A DNA stretch of 48,307 bases, from positions 1-48,307 of the forward strand of contig JAUSMR010000001.1 of the NCBI GenBank assembly GCA_030645955.1, in the 5' to 3' direction. The DNA is from Gallionella sp. (lineage in GTDB: Bacteria > Pseudomonadota > Gammaproteobacteria > Burkholderiales > Gallionellaceae). The translations under genes were made by a program, and so were the position numbers. Under the pieces are notes generated by a model, which was not told the origin of the DNA, made no database searches, and saw nothing but the letters and a program-made list of their open reading frames with translations. Shown piece after piece: positions 15,130-24,467 of this stretch. Numbering within the stretch: the first letter of the stretch is position 1; each line of letters starts with the position of its first letter.

Positions 15130-16215
15130 ATGAAAGTTTTGCAGATTTGTATTTCCAGTGTGGTGCTGGTTTCCCTGGCAGGTTGCAGCGCGATTGGATC
15201 GGACAGGCGCATTGATTACGGGGCTGGAGCGAAGCAGACACCGAATCTGGAAGTGCCGCCTGACCTGACTGCCCCAGGCAGCGAAGAGCGATATAAGGTG
15301 CCACAGGGCGACGGTGGAACTGTCGCCACTTTTTCCGATTACAGCAAGGGTGGTGTTGCCAGTGCGGTGTTGCCAGAGGTGCAGGGAGTGCGTTTGGAAC
15401 GCAACGGTGCGCAGCGCTGGCTGGTGGTGAGTGATTCGGCAGAAAACGTCTGGTCTGTGGTCAGGGCTTTCCTGCTGGAGCTTGGCCTGACCATCAAGAG
15501 CGAAGAACAAGCAGCTGGTGTGATTGAAACCGATTGGGCAGAAAATCGCGCAAAAATTCCGCAGAGCACGATTCGTAATGCGATTGGCAAAGTGTTCGAT
15601 AAGGCATATGCGCCCGGAGAGCGTGACCAATATCTCGCGCGTTTGGAGCGCGGCAAGGATGGGGCGAGTACCGAGGTGTATATCACTCACCGCGGCATGG
15701 CAGAAGTGCTTTCTGCAGATACGAATACTCTCAAATGGCAATTGCGCGCCAACGATGCGGAGCTGGAGGCGATCATGTTGCAGCGTCTGATGGTGCGTTT
15801 CGGCGTCAGCGAGGCTAAAGCAGCCAGCGCGGTGGCTGGCGCGGCCAGCGTTTCCGAACCGGCTGGTACGGCCAGTCTGCGGGAGGTTCCCGATGGTGGC
15901 GTCATTATCGTTATGAACGATGCGTTCGACAGGTCGTGGCGCAAAGTAGGGCTGGCTATCGAGAGTGCGGGTCTGGCGGTAGAAGACAAGAATCGTGAAA
16001 AGGGCATCTACTTCCTGCGCCCGATAAAAGTCGAGAGTGGCTGGACGGATAACCTGATGTTCTGGAAAAGCAACGTGGATACCGATAACCATTACCGTGT
16101 GAATGTTAAAGACGGCGGTGCAATGTGCGAGGTGTCTGTCACCGACCAGAACGGTGCAAGCAATATAACAACCAAGCAGATGGTCGAGGCGATTTACAAG
16201 CACATCAACCAATAG
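15130..16215 (+). CDS. bamC: Outer membrane assembly lipoprotein BamC
   Basis: A 361-residue lipoprotein. The signal peptide ends in the lipobox LAGC (Cys19). The unstructured BamD-binding segment (PNLEVPPDLTAP) comes next, followed by two helix-grip domains. BamC is an accessory part of the Bam complex that inserts beta-barrels in the outer membrane. A GGAGAGAG Shine-Dalgarno precedes the start. Probably co-transcribed with dapA. Confidence 0.9.
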   Translation: MKVLQICISSVVLVSLAGCSAIGSDRRIDYGAGAKQTPNLEVPPDLTAPGSEERYKVPQGDGGTVATFSDYSKGGVASAVLPEVQGVRLERNGAQRWLVVSDSAENVWSVVRAFLLELGLTIKSEEQAAGVIETDWAENRAKIPQSTIRNAIGKVFDKAYAPGERDQYLARLERGKDGASTEVYITHRGMAEVLSADTNTLKWQLRANDAELEAIMLQRLMVRFGVSEAKAASAVAGAASVSEPAGTASLREVPDGGVIIVMNDAFDRSWRKVGLAIESAGLAVEDKNREKGIYFLRPIKVESGWTDNLMFWKSNVDTDNHYRVNVKDGGAMCEVSVTDQNGASNITTKQMVEAIYKHINQ

Positions 16216-16228
16216 TAGCGACCCCTTA

Positions 16229-17029
16229 ATGACCATGCGGTTTGCATCACTCGGCAGTGGCAGCGAAGGTAACGCGCTGTTGGTTGCAACCGGTACGAAA
16301 AGCTCCTGTCCGGGCACCCGTCAGACACAAGTACTGATGGACTGTGGCTTTGGATTGCAAGACGCCACTTTGCGAATGGAACGTTTGGGCGTATCTCCCG
16401 GGCAGTTGAGCGGCATTGTCGTTACGCATGAGCACGGCGATCACATCAGCGGTGTGGCGCGATTGGCACGCAAATTCAATGTGCCGGTTTGGCTTACCCA
16501 CGGCACGTTGCACAGCCAGCTAAAAGCGTTTGCCGATGTGGCTCAACTTCATGAAATCGATCCGCACCGCGCATTTGCGATTGGCGGCATTGAAATCACA
16601 CCCTATCCGGTCCCACACGATGCAGCCGAGCCGGTGCAATACGTGTTCAGCGATGGTGCGAGGCGACTGGGCGTATTGACCGATGCCGGATGCAGCACGG
16701 CACATATCGAACAGACGCTGAGTGGCTGTCATGCGCTGGTATTGGAGTGCAATCACGACAGCGACATGCTGATGAATGGAGATTATCCATACAGTCTCAA
16801 ACAGCGTGTGGGCGGGCGCTTCGGTCATCTGAACAATCAGGATGCCGCCAGTATCCTGAGCCGGCTGGATGCGAGCCGTTTGCAGCATCTGGTTGCCGCG
16901 CATCTTAGCCGCAAGAACAACACGGCGGCACTCGCAGTGCGGGCATTGAGTGGCGCGCTGAATTGCGAAACGAGCTGGGTGGGGGTGGCGACGCAGGAGG
17001 AAGGATTCGCCTGGCGTGAAATTATCTGA
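16229..17029 (+). CDS. MBL-fold metallo-hydrolase
   Basis: A 266-residue metallo-beta-lactamase-fold protein. The metal-binding signature THEHGDHISG is near residue 72, with later His/Asp ligands in YPVPHDAAEP, LTDAG and VAAHLSRKNN. The opening FASLGSGSEGNALLV is typical of the YycJ/WalJ-like group. The substrate is unknown. It follows bamC by 13 bp and ends just before a bidirectional terminator. Confidence 0.85.
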   Translation: MTMRFASLGSGSEGNALLVATGTKSSCPGTRQTQVLMDCGFGLQDATLRMERLGVSPGQLSGIVVTHEHGDHISGVARLARKFNVPVWLTHGTLHSQLKAFADVAQLHEIDPHRAFAIGGIEITPYPVPHDAAEPVQYVFSDGARRLGVLTDAGCSTAHIEQTLSGCHALVLECNHDSDMLMNGDYPYSLKQRVGGRFGHLNNQDAASILSRLDASRLQHLVAAHLSRKNNTAALAVRALSGALNCETSWVGVATQEEGFAWREII

Positions 17030-17048
17030 AAATCGGGGTGGTAGAAAT

Positions 17049-17075
17049 AAAAAGCCGGCTTGCGCCGGCTTTTTT
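17049..17075. terminator. Bidirectional rho-independent terminator
   Basis: Stem AAAAAGCCGGC / GCCGGCTTTTT with a TTGC loop, followed by T-rich sequence in both directions. It lies between the convergent MBL hydrolase gene and the small lipoprotein gene. Confidence 0.85.
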
Positions 17076-17094
17076 GTTGCCTGAAGCCAGATGC

Positions 17095-17289
17095 TTACTT
17101 CGCAGCGGCAGGAGCAGCAACAGGAGCTTCAGCAGCGGCAGGAGCAGCAACCGGAGCAGAAGCAGCTTCAGCAGCAGGAGCGGCTTCAACTACAGGAGCC
17201 GGAGCAGCAGCGGGTGTTTCAGCAGCTTTTTCGCCACAAGCGGTCAAAGCAAGAGCCAACAGAACAGCAACGAGAGCAGAGAATTTCAT
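17095..17289 (-). CDS. Small Ala/Pro-rich lipoprotein
   Basis: A 64-residue protein. The signal peptide MKFSALVAVLLALALTACGE has a LTAC lipobox. The mature part is almost only Ala, Pro, Val and Glu, with repeated PVAAPAAAEA-type units. Such low-complexity lipoproteins are common in Nitrosomonadales; their function is unknown. An AAGGAAATTATA Shine-Dalgarno region precedes the start. It shares a terminator with the convergent upstream operon. Confidence 0.75.
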   Translation of the reverse strand: MKFSALVAVLLALALTACGEKAAETPAAAPAPVVEAAPAAEAASAPVAAPAAAEAPVAAPAAAK

Positions 17290-17417
17290 TATAATTTCCT
17301 TGGGAGTTTAAGTTGGTGTGTATAGTATTTCCATCTGATTTTGAATGAACCCAAAACCAAAGGCGGCGCATTCTATCATTTGCCTATATAAAATCCAGTG
17401 ACTTGGCAACTATTTTT

Positions 17418-17909
17418 TTACAGTCCCAGTCTTGTGGCGGATACAGCCGGGCGGGAAACAGCCCACATTTCCAAAAAGCGCGATTTCAAGACACGCGCAT
17501 TTTCCGGATCATTCTGCCCCAAAATGCCGCGCGAATCGTCAAAGTGGAAGCGGCGCACAAAATGCGCATTGTCCGCGACAGAAAACGGTTCGGTGATATG
17601 CAGCATATTCTTCGGAGTCTGGTAGATAAACATGCTGGTGCCAAACTGGTGAAGCAGCATCATCATGCGCGGGCAAAGTGTGGATAAATAATGCGTGTCA
17701 TGCGCCAGCACGAACAGCCGGTGGGCCGGGTTGGCGAGTAAAAAGTTGCGCAGTGTTGTATACCGCGCTTCGGTGTTGAATCCCATCCCATCGTAATTCT
17801 TTTCGAACATATACAAATCGTGCCGGGCCAGTTTGCATAATGTATCCAGCGCAGCAACATAGTCCACGATGCCGTCCAGCTTGGTGTGTTGCAAAGTGCC
17901 ATCATTCAT
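17418..17909 (-). CDS. DUF7931-like conserved protein
   Basis: A 163-residue protein of unknown function. LARHDLYMFEKNYDGMGFNT, RLFVLAHDTHYL and FVRRFHFDDSRGIL are its most distinctive stretches, resembling betaproteobacterial DUF7931 proteins (related in fold to phospholipase D-like domains, which I cannot confirm here). ATG 17909 with GGAG upstream is preferred over an upstream ATG. There is no operon partner: the gene stands alone between the lipoprotein and the divergent bcp gene. Confidence 0.6.
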   Translation of the reverse strand: MNDGTLQHTKLDGIVDYVAALDTLCKLARHDLYMFEKNYDGMGFNTEARYTTLRNFLLANPAHRLFVLAHDTHYLSTLCPRMMMLLHQFGTSMFIYQTPKNMLHITEPFSVADNAHFVRRFHFDDSRGILGQNDPENARVLKSRFLEMWAVSRPAVSATRLGL

Positions 17910-18209
17910 GATTCGCTCCGGAAGTTTGGATAGGAGTAACATAACCGTCCAGATACCTCTGGCAGCGCAGTTGGCCTGCCCGGATCAGGCTAATTATCAA
18001 GGCTGACAATCCGAGTTCTCCTGCAAGCGCATGTAGCATCTGTGCGTGCCAGAGCGATCATCCGCCACGGTTCAAGCAGCCCGTCGTACAACACCATGCT
18101 GGTTTACACGTTACAGATTATAGCCGCCTCATGTACGGTCTGGGTATAGCGTAAATTATTTTTTACTACGGCAGAAAAGTGTTTAAAATACACCACAGGG
18201 GGAACATCA
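17910..18209. other. Divergent intergenic region
   Basis: No gene is seen. The right part (18140-18205) is AT-rich with GTTTAAAATA at ~18180, a reasonable -10 region for bcp. GGGGGAA at 18198 serves as its ribosome-binding site. Confidence 0.4.
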
Positions 18210-18689
18210 ATGCAGTCTGTACAGCTCACCGCAGGAATGGAAGCGCCGCACTTCGAGTTGCCGGATGCCGATATGGAAACTTTTGCTCTCACGTCGCTGC
18301 AGGGCATAAATAACGTCGTGTTGTATTTCTATCCCAGGGATGACACACCGGGCTGCACGATGGAGGCCAATGAGTTCAGCGAACTCGAAGAGGAATTCGC
18401 CAAATTCGACACTGTCGTGATCGGCATTAGTCGTGATGACTGCCTGAGCCATGCCTCGTTCCGCGACAAATACGGCCTGTCTGTCCTGTTGTTGTCCGAC
18501 CCCGATGCGCGCGTCTGCAAACGTTATGGCGTGATGTATGAGAAAGAAGTTGATGGGCACAAGAAGCCCGCCGTTCAGCGTTCCACATTTGTAATAGACA
18601 AGCAGGGTAAGTTGCGCCACGTCATGTACGGTGTCCACGCACACGGACATGCGCAGGAAATTCTTAATTTGATAAGGGATATGAAATGA
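18210..18689 (+). CDS. bcp: Thioredoxin-dependent thiol peroxidase (Bcp/PrxQ family)
   Basis: A 159-residue peroxiredoxin that reduces hydroperoxides in the cytosol. The peroxidatic Cys lies in PRDDTPGCTMEANEF (~residue 50). The resolving Cys that E. coli Bcp has five residues later is Asn here, so it is a one-Cys enzyme or uses another Cys (RDDC or ARVC). The stop overlaps the slyD start (ATGA), giving a coupled bcp-slyD operon. Confidence 0.9.
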   Translation: MQSVQLTAGMEAPHFELPDADMETFALTSLQGINNVVLYFYPRDDTPGCTMEANEFSELEEEFAKFDTVVIGISRDDCLSHASFRDKYGLSVLLLSDPDARVCKRYGVMYEKEVDGHKKPAVQRSTFVIDKQGKLRHVMYGVHAHGHAQEILNLIRDMK

Positions 18690-19171
18690 AAATTGCCAAA
18701 GACTCGGTTGTTTCGCTACGCTATGAATTGTTCGACTCGACCGGCGATTTGCTGGAAAAAGTTGATGAGCAGATCAGTTACCTGCATGGCGGTTACGATG
18801 GCATTTTCCCGCTGGTCGAAGAAGCACTGCACGGCAAAAGCGTTGGTGACCAATGCAATGTCACGATGCAGCCGGATGATGCCTTCGGCGAATACGACCA
18901 TAATCTGGTGGAAGTCGAAGCGCGCAGCTCATTCCCGAAAGAAGTTTCCGTCGGCATGCAATTCGAAGGCGGCCCGGAAGGCGCCGATGATGAAGACTGC
19001 CTGCTCTTCACTGTGGTGGACGTGACCGACGACGAGGTAACGGTGGACGGTAATCACCCGCTGGCGGGCAAGACACTCACTTTCAACTGCACCGTGACGG
19101 GCGTGCGCCCGGCTACCGCACAAGAGTTGGAGCATGGGCATGTGCATGACGAGGGCGGCCACCTCCACTAA
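18686..19171 (+). CDS. slyD: FKBP-type peptidyl-prolyl isomerase SlyD
   Basis: A 161-residue SlyD-like protein. LRYELFDSTGDLLEKVDEQI and YLHGGYDGIFPLVEEALHGK belong to the FKBP domain, with an inserted chaperone flap in the middle. NHPLAGKTLTFNCTVTGVR closes the FKBP fold. The tail EHGHVHDEGGHLH is a shortened metal-binding His-rich end. It may assist folding or nickel handling. It is translated coupled to bcp, and a MITE-like element begins at its stop codon. Confidence 0.9.
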   Translation: MKIAKDSVVSLRYELFDSTGDLLEKVDEQISYLHGGYDGIFPLVEEALHGKSVGDQCNVTMQPDDAFGEYDHNLVEVEARSSFPKEVSVGMQFEGGPEGADDEDCLLFTVVDVTDDEVTVDGNHPLAGKTLTFNCTVTGVRPATAQELEHGHVHDEGGHLH

Positions 19172-19312
19172 AAAACCTCTGCACAACTACTGCGCTCGCT
19201 GATACGGCGTTAAAAAATAGCTCAAAATCCTCATGTGCTTAATGCACATTCCGGTTTCTCGCCATTTTTTGCCTTGTCTCAGCTTCGCTCGCTACGTTGT
19301 GCAGAGGTTTTT
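19171..19312. repeat. MITE-like element with 17-bp perfect terminal inverted repeats
   Basis: A 142-bp non-coding element whose ends, AAAAACCTCTGCACAAC and its exact complement, are at 19171-19187 and 19296-19312. It has no ORF of its own. The left end overlaps the slyD stop codon. Confidence 0.75.
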
Positions 19313-19343
19313 GGGGTGGGTAGGGTGCGTTCCACGCACCAGA

Positions 19344-20408
19344 CTACAAGCCAAGTTTTCCGGCCAGCCAGTCCGCCACCTGTTCCGCACCGGTTGGAAT
19401 AACCGGTTCGGGTCGCGGGGCGTTCCAGATTCCTTCCAGCAAATCTTCAATATTTCCCCGCTCCAAATTATTGCGCGACACTTCGCGGCACAGGCCGTGC
19501 TGTTGCAGCCATGCAATCAGGGCGGGCGACTCCGGCCAGTCGGCGCGGCTGACATAGAGCACCGGCACAGCGCTGCTCGCGGCTTCGACGAAACTGCCGT
19601 AACCCGGTTTGCAGATCAGCGCGTCGCTGCTCGCGAGCAGGTCGCTGAAACTCATCCGCAAGGATTCGATGACGATGGCATCGGGATGCTCGACTTGCCA
19701 GCTTTGCTGCACCAGCCAGCGCACGCCATAGATACGCGGCCAGCGTTCGATGGGCAAGCGGCTGTCGATGCCGCCCAGGCTGACCAGCACCAGCTTCTCT
19801 TCTTTCGATATCCTCAAATGACGGACAAGTTCGTCGCGCCGGTTGCTGCCAACGGCAGCGATAGGCGCGACCGGAACAAGGTTGGGCAAATGTTCCATCG
19901 CCATGCCGGGAGTGGCGCGCAGGAAGGCATCGGCGTTGGCGTAACAGACATGTATCTGCGCAGCAATGGCGTCATCGCCGCAATAGTGGCGATAGATGTC
20001 AGCCCAGTTCAGCGAACACAGCGCGGTATTCACAATGCCTGCCCGTTGCGCGCCCGCCAGCGGCAGATACCCGACGTTGGACAACACCATGTCCGCACCG
20101 AGATCGCGCAGCAGGCGAGCCTCCTCGGCGACGCGCACATCCCAATCAGAATGAAAGGCGCGATAGGCCGCGCGGCTGTCCTCGACGCGCACATCCAGCG
20201 CCGAAGACATCACCATGCCGATGTCGCCCTCGCCGGGCAGATGAGCGAACGGCGCCTGGATGCGCGAACGCAAATGGGCAAGCGGCACGGCGGAACGCAC
20301 CGTGAGCCTCAACTGCGGCATGCGCTGATGCAGCAGATTCAGGATCGGCGCAGTCTGCGCGACATGGCCAAAACCGTGGCCTGAGATGGAAACGACGAGA
20401 TGGGGCAT
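19344..20408 (-). CDS. GT-B-fold glycosyltransferase-like protein
   Basis: A 354-residue protein. The N-terminal SISGHGFGHVAQTAPIL resembles the acceptor-side glycine/His loop of GT28/MurG-like enzymes. The C-terminal CKPGYGSFVEAASSAVPVLY resembles their nucleotide-sugar binding motif. The acceptor is unknown. The gene is monocistronic and converges on slyD across the MITE. A REP hairpin lies upstream, between it and the GpsA-like gene. Confidence 0.65.
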   Translation of the reverse strand: MPHLVVSISGHGFGHVAQTAPILNLLHQRMPQLRLTVRSAVPLAHLRSRIQAPFAHLPGEGDIGMVMSSALDVRVEDSRAAYRAFHSDWDVRVAEEARLLRDLGADMVLSNVGYLPLAGAQRAGIVNTALCSLNWADIYRHYCGDDAIAAQIHVCYANADAFLRATPGMAMEHLPNLVPVAPIAAVGSNRRDELVRHLRISKEEKLVLVSLGGIDSRLPIERWPRIYGVRWLVQQSWQVEHPDAIVIESLRMSFSDLLASSDALICKPGYGSFVEAASSAVPVLYVSRADWPESPALIAWLQQHGLCREVSRNNLERGNIEDLLEGIWNAPRPEPVIPTGAEQVADWLAGKLGL

Positions 20409-20457
20409 TTAGTACTCTGTTCCTGATTGCATAACCTTACAAAAGCAGATGGAACAT

Positions 20458-20512
20458 GCAGGAGCAGGCCATGCCCGCGACAAAGAGGCTCGCGGGCATG
20501 GCCCGCTCCTGC
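20458..20512. repeat. Large hairpin (REP-like)
   Basis: Arms GCAGGAGC-GGCCATGCCCGCGA and its near-complement enclose a short AAAGAGG loop. It lies between two genes read on the minus strand and may stabilise or terminate the upstream transcript. Confidence 0.6.
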
Positions 20513-20524
20513 AAATGATCCATT

Positions 20525-21439
20525 TTATATCGGACAACTCTCCATCCCCCGCAACTCCTTCAGATAATCATCAACCCGTTCATGCAGCGTCTCCGGCGCG
20601 GTGACGACGTCATGCGACAGTGAGAACAGCGGGTAGGCGCGCCAATCGAACACGTGATATTTCTCGACCATCCGCAAGGTATGCACTCCCTCGCCGGAAA
20701 TGTCCGACCACTCGCCGCGAACCAGTTGCCGCCCGAGGGCATGGTGATGCGAACCCTCGCTGGTGGCCGTCGTCAGCAGATCGCCCAGCCCGGCATAGCT
20801 GTAAGGCGTGTGCGCCTGCCCGCCGAACGCTTGCACGATGCCGGACAATTCCGCGATCGCGGCGACCATCAGATGTCCGCGCATGTTGTCGCCCAGCTTC
20901 AGTTCATCTGCCACGCCGAACATGATCGCGTACACATTCTTCAGGATCACCGACCAGCTCCTGCCGTGCATGTCTGATGCCTGCTGGCACACCAGCGTGC
21001 TGCCCCGGAACAGGCTGCGTATCACCTCAAAATCCGCCGCGTCCGACAACACCGCATCGGCAAAGCCATGCCGCCCCGCCCTGAGCTCCTCCGAGATCAT
21101 CGGCCCATACACCACCCCGTAGTGATGCTTGTTGCCGAACACACTGCCGAACACCTGCGCTGCCGTCCGCCCCGATTCATCCAGCCCCTTCGCGATGGTC
21201 AGGCACACACTGCCCTTTGCCAGACAGGGCGTGATGCGGCTCGCGATCTCGTGGTGCGGATTCACCGGCAGGCAGAACAGGATCACCTGCGCCCCGGCGA
21301 CCTCATCCTCCAGCGTCGCATGGCTACCCTTCACCACGACGCCCATGTTCCAGATGCTCACATCATGCCGCGCAGCCAGCAGATACTCCATGGCATGCCC
21401 CATCTCACCATAGCCCAGAATCAACACGCGTTGTTTCAT
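20525..21439 (-). CDS. GpsA-like NAD(P)-dependent glycerol-3-phosphate dehydrogenase
   Basis: A 304-residue two-domain dehydrogenase. It shows the N-terminal Rossmann loop ILGYGEMGHAM, the substrate-side motif TIAKGLDESG and the conserved Lys/Asn in ILKNVYAIMFGVADELKLGD. Canonical GpsA has GAGSWGTA at the start and is ~30 residues longer, so this could be a paralogue acting on a related substrate. Single gene, upstream of the mutS 3' end in the same direction. Confidence 0.7.
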   Translation of the reverse strand: MKQRVLILGYGEMGHAMEYLLAARHDVSIWNMGVVVKGSHATLEDEVAGAQVILFCLPVNPHHEIASRITPCLAKGSVCLTIAKGLDESGRTAAQVFGSVFGNKHHYGVVYGPMISEELRAGRHGFADAVLSDAADFEVIRSLFRGSTLVCQQASDMHGRSWSVILKNVYAIMFGVADELKLGDNMRGHLMVAAIAELSGIVQAFGGQAHTPYSYAGLGDLLTTATSEGSHHHALGRQLVRGEWSDISGEGVHTLRMVEKYHVFDWRAYPLFSLSHDVVTAPETLHERVDDYLKELRGMESCPI

Positions 21440-21704
21440 ATCTGCACCTCATCTTCGGGCAAAACCCAAGTCGAATTTTGGCACGGTTGAGTGGTGCCAA
21501 GGAAAATTACTTCACGTAGGGAAAACAACTTTCGCCCGTGCGATTGGGTGAATCGGAAGAGAGCTGGTTTGGCGGAGGAGAGGTTTGCTGCGAGTTAGAC
21601 CCCGGCTTCTGAAGCGATGCCCTGGCAGAACGTAGCCCGGATGAAGCGTAGCGTAATCCGGGGACATGGAAAGTTTACCCCGGATTCCATTCCATCCGGA
21701 CTTG
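21440..21704. other. Intergenic region with REP-like element
   Basis: No gene is seen. GTAGCCCGGATGAAGCGTAG, then CGTAATCCGGGG (21632-21663), is a common dispersed hairpin, and CCCCGGATTCCATTCCATCC follows. Confidence 0.5.
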
Positions 21705-24458
21705 CTAAACAAGCTTCTTCAACTGATACAGCCTCTCCAATGCTTCCTTCGGGCTCAATTCATCCGGCTGCAATTCACGCAGTGACTTCAACACCGGGTG
21801 CTCTTCCGGTTCCGGCATCTCCGGTTTTCTGTCGAACAGATCGCCCTGCGGATTTTGTGCGGCGCTGTTCTGTTCAAGCTTGCGCAGCTGTTTCTTCGCG
21901 GCGCGGATGACGTCGTTGGGCACGCCCGCGAGGGCGGCGACTTGCAGGCCGTAGCTTTGGCTGGCGGCGCCTTCGTTGACGCTGTGCAGGAACACGATGC
22001 TGTGCTGGTGTTCGATGGCGGCGAGGTGGACGTTGGCGAGCTGGGCAAATTCTTCCGCGAGCCGGGTCAGTTCGAAGTAGTGCGTGGCGAACAGGGTGTA
22101 GCTGCGGTTCTTTTCCAGCAGGTGGCGCGCGATGGCATAGGCGAGGGCGAGACCGTCGAAGGTGGAAGTGCCGCGCCCGATCTCGTCCACCAGTACCAGA
22201 CTTTTTTCGGTGGCGTTGTGCAGGATGTTGGCGGCCTCGGTCATCTCGACCATGAAGGTGGAGCGTCCGCTGGCGAGGTCGTCCGAAGCGCCTATGCGCG
22301 TGAATATCTGGTCGATCTCGCCGAGCACCGCCTGCTGCGCGGGGACGAAGCAGCCGACATGCGCGAGCAGCGCGATGATGGCGACCTGGCGCATGTAGGT
22401 GGACTTGCCGCCCATGTTCGGGCCGGTGATCAGCAGCGTACGGCGCGCATCAGAGAGCGTGGTGTCGTTCGGCGTGAATCGCTCCACTTGCGCTTCCACC
22501 ACCGGATGGCGGCCTTGCGTGATGTTGATCTGCGGTTCGTCGGAGAATTGCGGCGCGCAGAAATTCAGCGTGGCGGCGCGCTCGGCGAAGGTGGCGAGCA
22601 CATCCAGTTCGGCGATGGCGGCGGCGATGCGTTGCAGTTGCGGAATGAACGGGGCTAACTGGTCGAGCAGTTGTTCGTAGAGAAATTTCTCGCGCGCCAG
22701 CGCGCGCTCGTTCGCGGACAGCGCCTTGTCCTCGAAGGTCTTGAGTTCCGGAGTGATGTAGCGCTCGGCGTTCTTCAGCGTCTGGCGGCGGCGGTAATCA
22801 TCCGGCACGTTGGCGCTCTGCGCGTGCGTTACCTCGATGTAGAAGCCGTGCACGCGGTTGTATTCCACCTTCAGCGTGGCGATGCCGCTGCGCGCGCGTT
22901 CGCGCGCTTCCAGCGCCAGCAGGAAGTCGCCGCAGTTGGTCTGGATGCCGCGCAGTTCGTCCAGTTCGGCATCGTAGCCGTCGGCGATCACGCCGCCTTC
23001 GCGTAATACCGAAGAAGGTTCGGCGCGCAATGAGTGTTGCAAAATAGTGATGAGCTCACTATTTTCCGTTCGCCCTGAGCTTGTCGAAGGGTGAGCGGGT
23101 GCGCTGACTATCAGCGTATCAACGGTCTCCACGTCGCCATGCGACGATCCTTCGATGTCGCCTTTAGTCCTGAGCGGAGTCGAAGGGTCAGGACGAACGG
23201 ATGGGTGGGGCTCAGGCCGAACGGTGTTTTGTAGTGCACCGGCAAGCATTTGAATGAGCGGCGCATCACAGGTGGAGAGAGTTGCATGCAGTTGCGGCAG
23301 GGCCAGCAGCGTATCGCGCAGGCCGGACAGATCGCGCGGGCGCGCACTGCGCAACGCGATGCGCGCGGTGATGCGCTCCACATCGACGCAGGGTTTGAGG
23401 TGGTCATGCACTTTGCAGTGCAAAGTGCCCAGGTGCTCCACCGCATCCAGCCTCGCGCGCAGCACATTCCGGTCGCGCAGCGGATGGTGCAGCCAGTGGT
23501 GCAGCTGGCGGCTGCCCATGTTGGTGGCGCAGGTGTCGAGCAGCGACAGCAGGGTGGGGGCGGGTTCGCCGCGCAGTGTCTGGGTGATTTCCAGATTGCG
23601 CCGCGTCGCGGCATCCATGCGCACATAGCGATCCGCGCTATAGACCTGCATGCTGCGGATATGGCTGATGGCCCGGCCCTGGGTGAGCCTGGCGTAGCCG
23701 AGCAGCGCGCCGGCAGCTTCCAGCCCTGCGGTGAAATCTTCGCAGCCGAATCCGGCCAGATCGAGCGTGGCAAACTGCTGGCACAGCGCGCGGCGAGCCG
23801 TTTCCAGATCGAAGTGCCAGTCGGGCAGTGATTTCAGCGCGGCGCGAATATTGACTGTCGGGCTGCTGTTTTCGGCTTGCAGGATTTCCGAGGGTTGCAG
23901 GCGTTCCAGTTCGGCGGGCAGATTTTCAGGCGTGGTTTCGCACACAAAAAACTGCCCAGATGCCAGATTCAGCCACGCCAGCCCCACTTTGCCATGGCGT
24001 TCATGCAGCGCCAGCAGCAGGCAGTCGCGTTTCTCTTCCAGTAACGCGGAGTCGGTGACGGTGCCCGGTGTGACGATACGCACCACCTTGCGTTCAACCG
24101 GGCCTTTGCTGGTGGCGGGGTCGCCGATCTGTTCGCAGATCGCCACCGATTCGCCGAGCTTGACCAGCCGCGCCAGGTATTGCTCGGCGGCGTGGTACGG
24201 CACGCCCGCCATCTTGATCGGCTGCCCGTTGGACGCGCCGCGCTGGGTCAGCGTGATGTCGAGCAGCTTGGCGGCGCGCGCGGCATCCTCATGGAACAGC
24301 TCGTAGAAATCGCCCATGCGGTAGAACAGCAGCATGTCGGGATGCTGCGCCTTGATGCGCAGATATTGCTGCATCATCGGGGTGTGATTCCCAGGCGCTG
24401 GCTTGGCACTGCTGTCTATTTCTTGCTTTGCCTGTGGCTGGGAATGTGTTTCAGTCAT
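21705..24458 (-). CDS. mutS: DNA mismatch repair protein MutS
   Basis: A 917-residue mismatch-recognition ATPase. It has the mismatch-reading FYELF motif near residue 52 ([12 protein letters not shown]), connector and lever domains, Walker [21 protein letters not shown], Walker [15 protein letters not shown] and THYFELT. Typical MutS proteins are ~850-880 residues; the excess comes mainly from a ~60-residue, low-complexity segment around residues 410-470. Its DNA (about 23050-23230) looks like a dispersed repeat, yet the frame stays open. The insertion falls in the core lever region just before [15 protein letters not shown], likely as a surface loop. Confidence 0.95.
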   Translation of the reverse strand: MTETHSQPQAKQEIDSSAKPAPGNHTPMMQQYLRIKAQHPDMLLFYRMGDFYELFHEDAARAAKLLDITLTQRGASNGQPIKMAGVPYHAAEQYLARLVKLGESVAICEQIGDPATSKGPVERKVVRIVTPGTVTDSALLEEKRDCLLLALHERHGKVGLAWLNLASGQFFVCETTPENLPAELERLQPSEILQAENSSPTVNIRAALKSLPDWHFDLETARRALCQQFATLDLAGFGCEDFTAGLEAAGALLGYARLTQGRAISHIRSMQVYSADRYVRMDAATRRNLEITQTLRGEPAPTLLSLLDTCATNMGSRQLHHWLHHPLRDRNVLRARLDAVEHLGTLHCKVHDHLKPCVDVERITARIALRSARPRDLSGLRDTLLALPQLHATLSTCDAPLIQMLAGALQNTVRPEPHPSVRPDPSTPLRTKGDIEGSSHGDVETVDTLIVSAPAHPSTSSGRTENSELITILQHSLRAEPSSVLREGGVIADGYDAELDELRGIQTNCGDFLLALEARERARSGIATLKVEYNRVHGFYIEVTHAQSANVPDDYRRRQTLKNAERYITPELKTFEDKALSANERALAREKFLYEQLLDQLAPFIPQLQRIAAAIAELDVLATFAERAATLNFCAPQFSDEPQINITQGRHPVVEAQVERFTPNDTTLSDARRTLLITGPNMGGKSTYMRQVAIIALLAHVGCFVPAQQAVLGEIDQIFTRIGASDDLASGRSTFMVEMTEAANILHNATEKSLVLVDEIGRGTSTFDGLALAYAIARHLLEKNRSYTLFATHYFELTRLAEEFAQLANVHLAAIEHQHSIVFLHSVNEGAASQSYGLQVAALAGVPNDVIRAAKKQLRKLEQNSAAQNPQGDLFDRKPEMPEPEEHPVLKSLRELQPDELSPKEALERLYQLKKLV
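23050..23230. repeat. Repeat-derived insertion inside mutS
   Basis: Contains CCCTGAGCTTGTCGAAGGG at one end and GTCCTGAGCGGAGTCGAAGG at the other, both well-known dispersed-repeat cores, in a unit that translates in frame to HPSTSSGRT and DPSTPLRT. It has no counterpart in typical MutS sequences. Confidence 0.6.
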
Positions 24459-24467
24459 AACTTGGCG

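Noticed and set aside
15043..16317. 424-aa minus-strand ORF over bamC
   Set aside because: Antisense shadow of dapA-bamC; BamC has a clear signal peptide and lipobox.
17940..18110. Searched for a tRNA in the bcp upstream region
   Set aside because: No cloverleaf with acceptor stem and T-loop could be formed.
19233..20384. 383-aa plus-strand ORF over the GT-B-like gene
   Set aside because: Starts inside the MITE-like element and is antisense to the gene carrying HGFGH and CKPGYG motifs.
20620..21490. Plus-strand ORFs opposite the GpsA-like gene
   Set aside because: Shadows of a well-conserved minus-strand gene in high-GC DNA; the translations are Arg/Pro/Ala-rich without any motif.
21798..23831. 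Several ORFs of up to 286 aa on the plus strand (and one on minus) within mutS
   Set aside because: They lie in other frames of mutS, whose Walker motifs are unmistakable; the alternatives show no domain.
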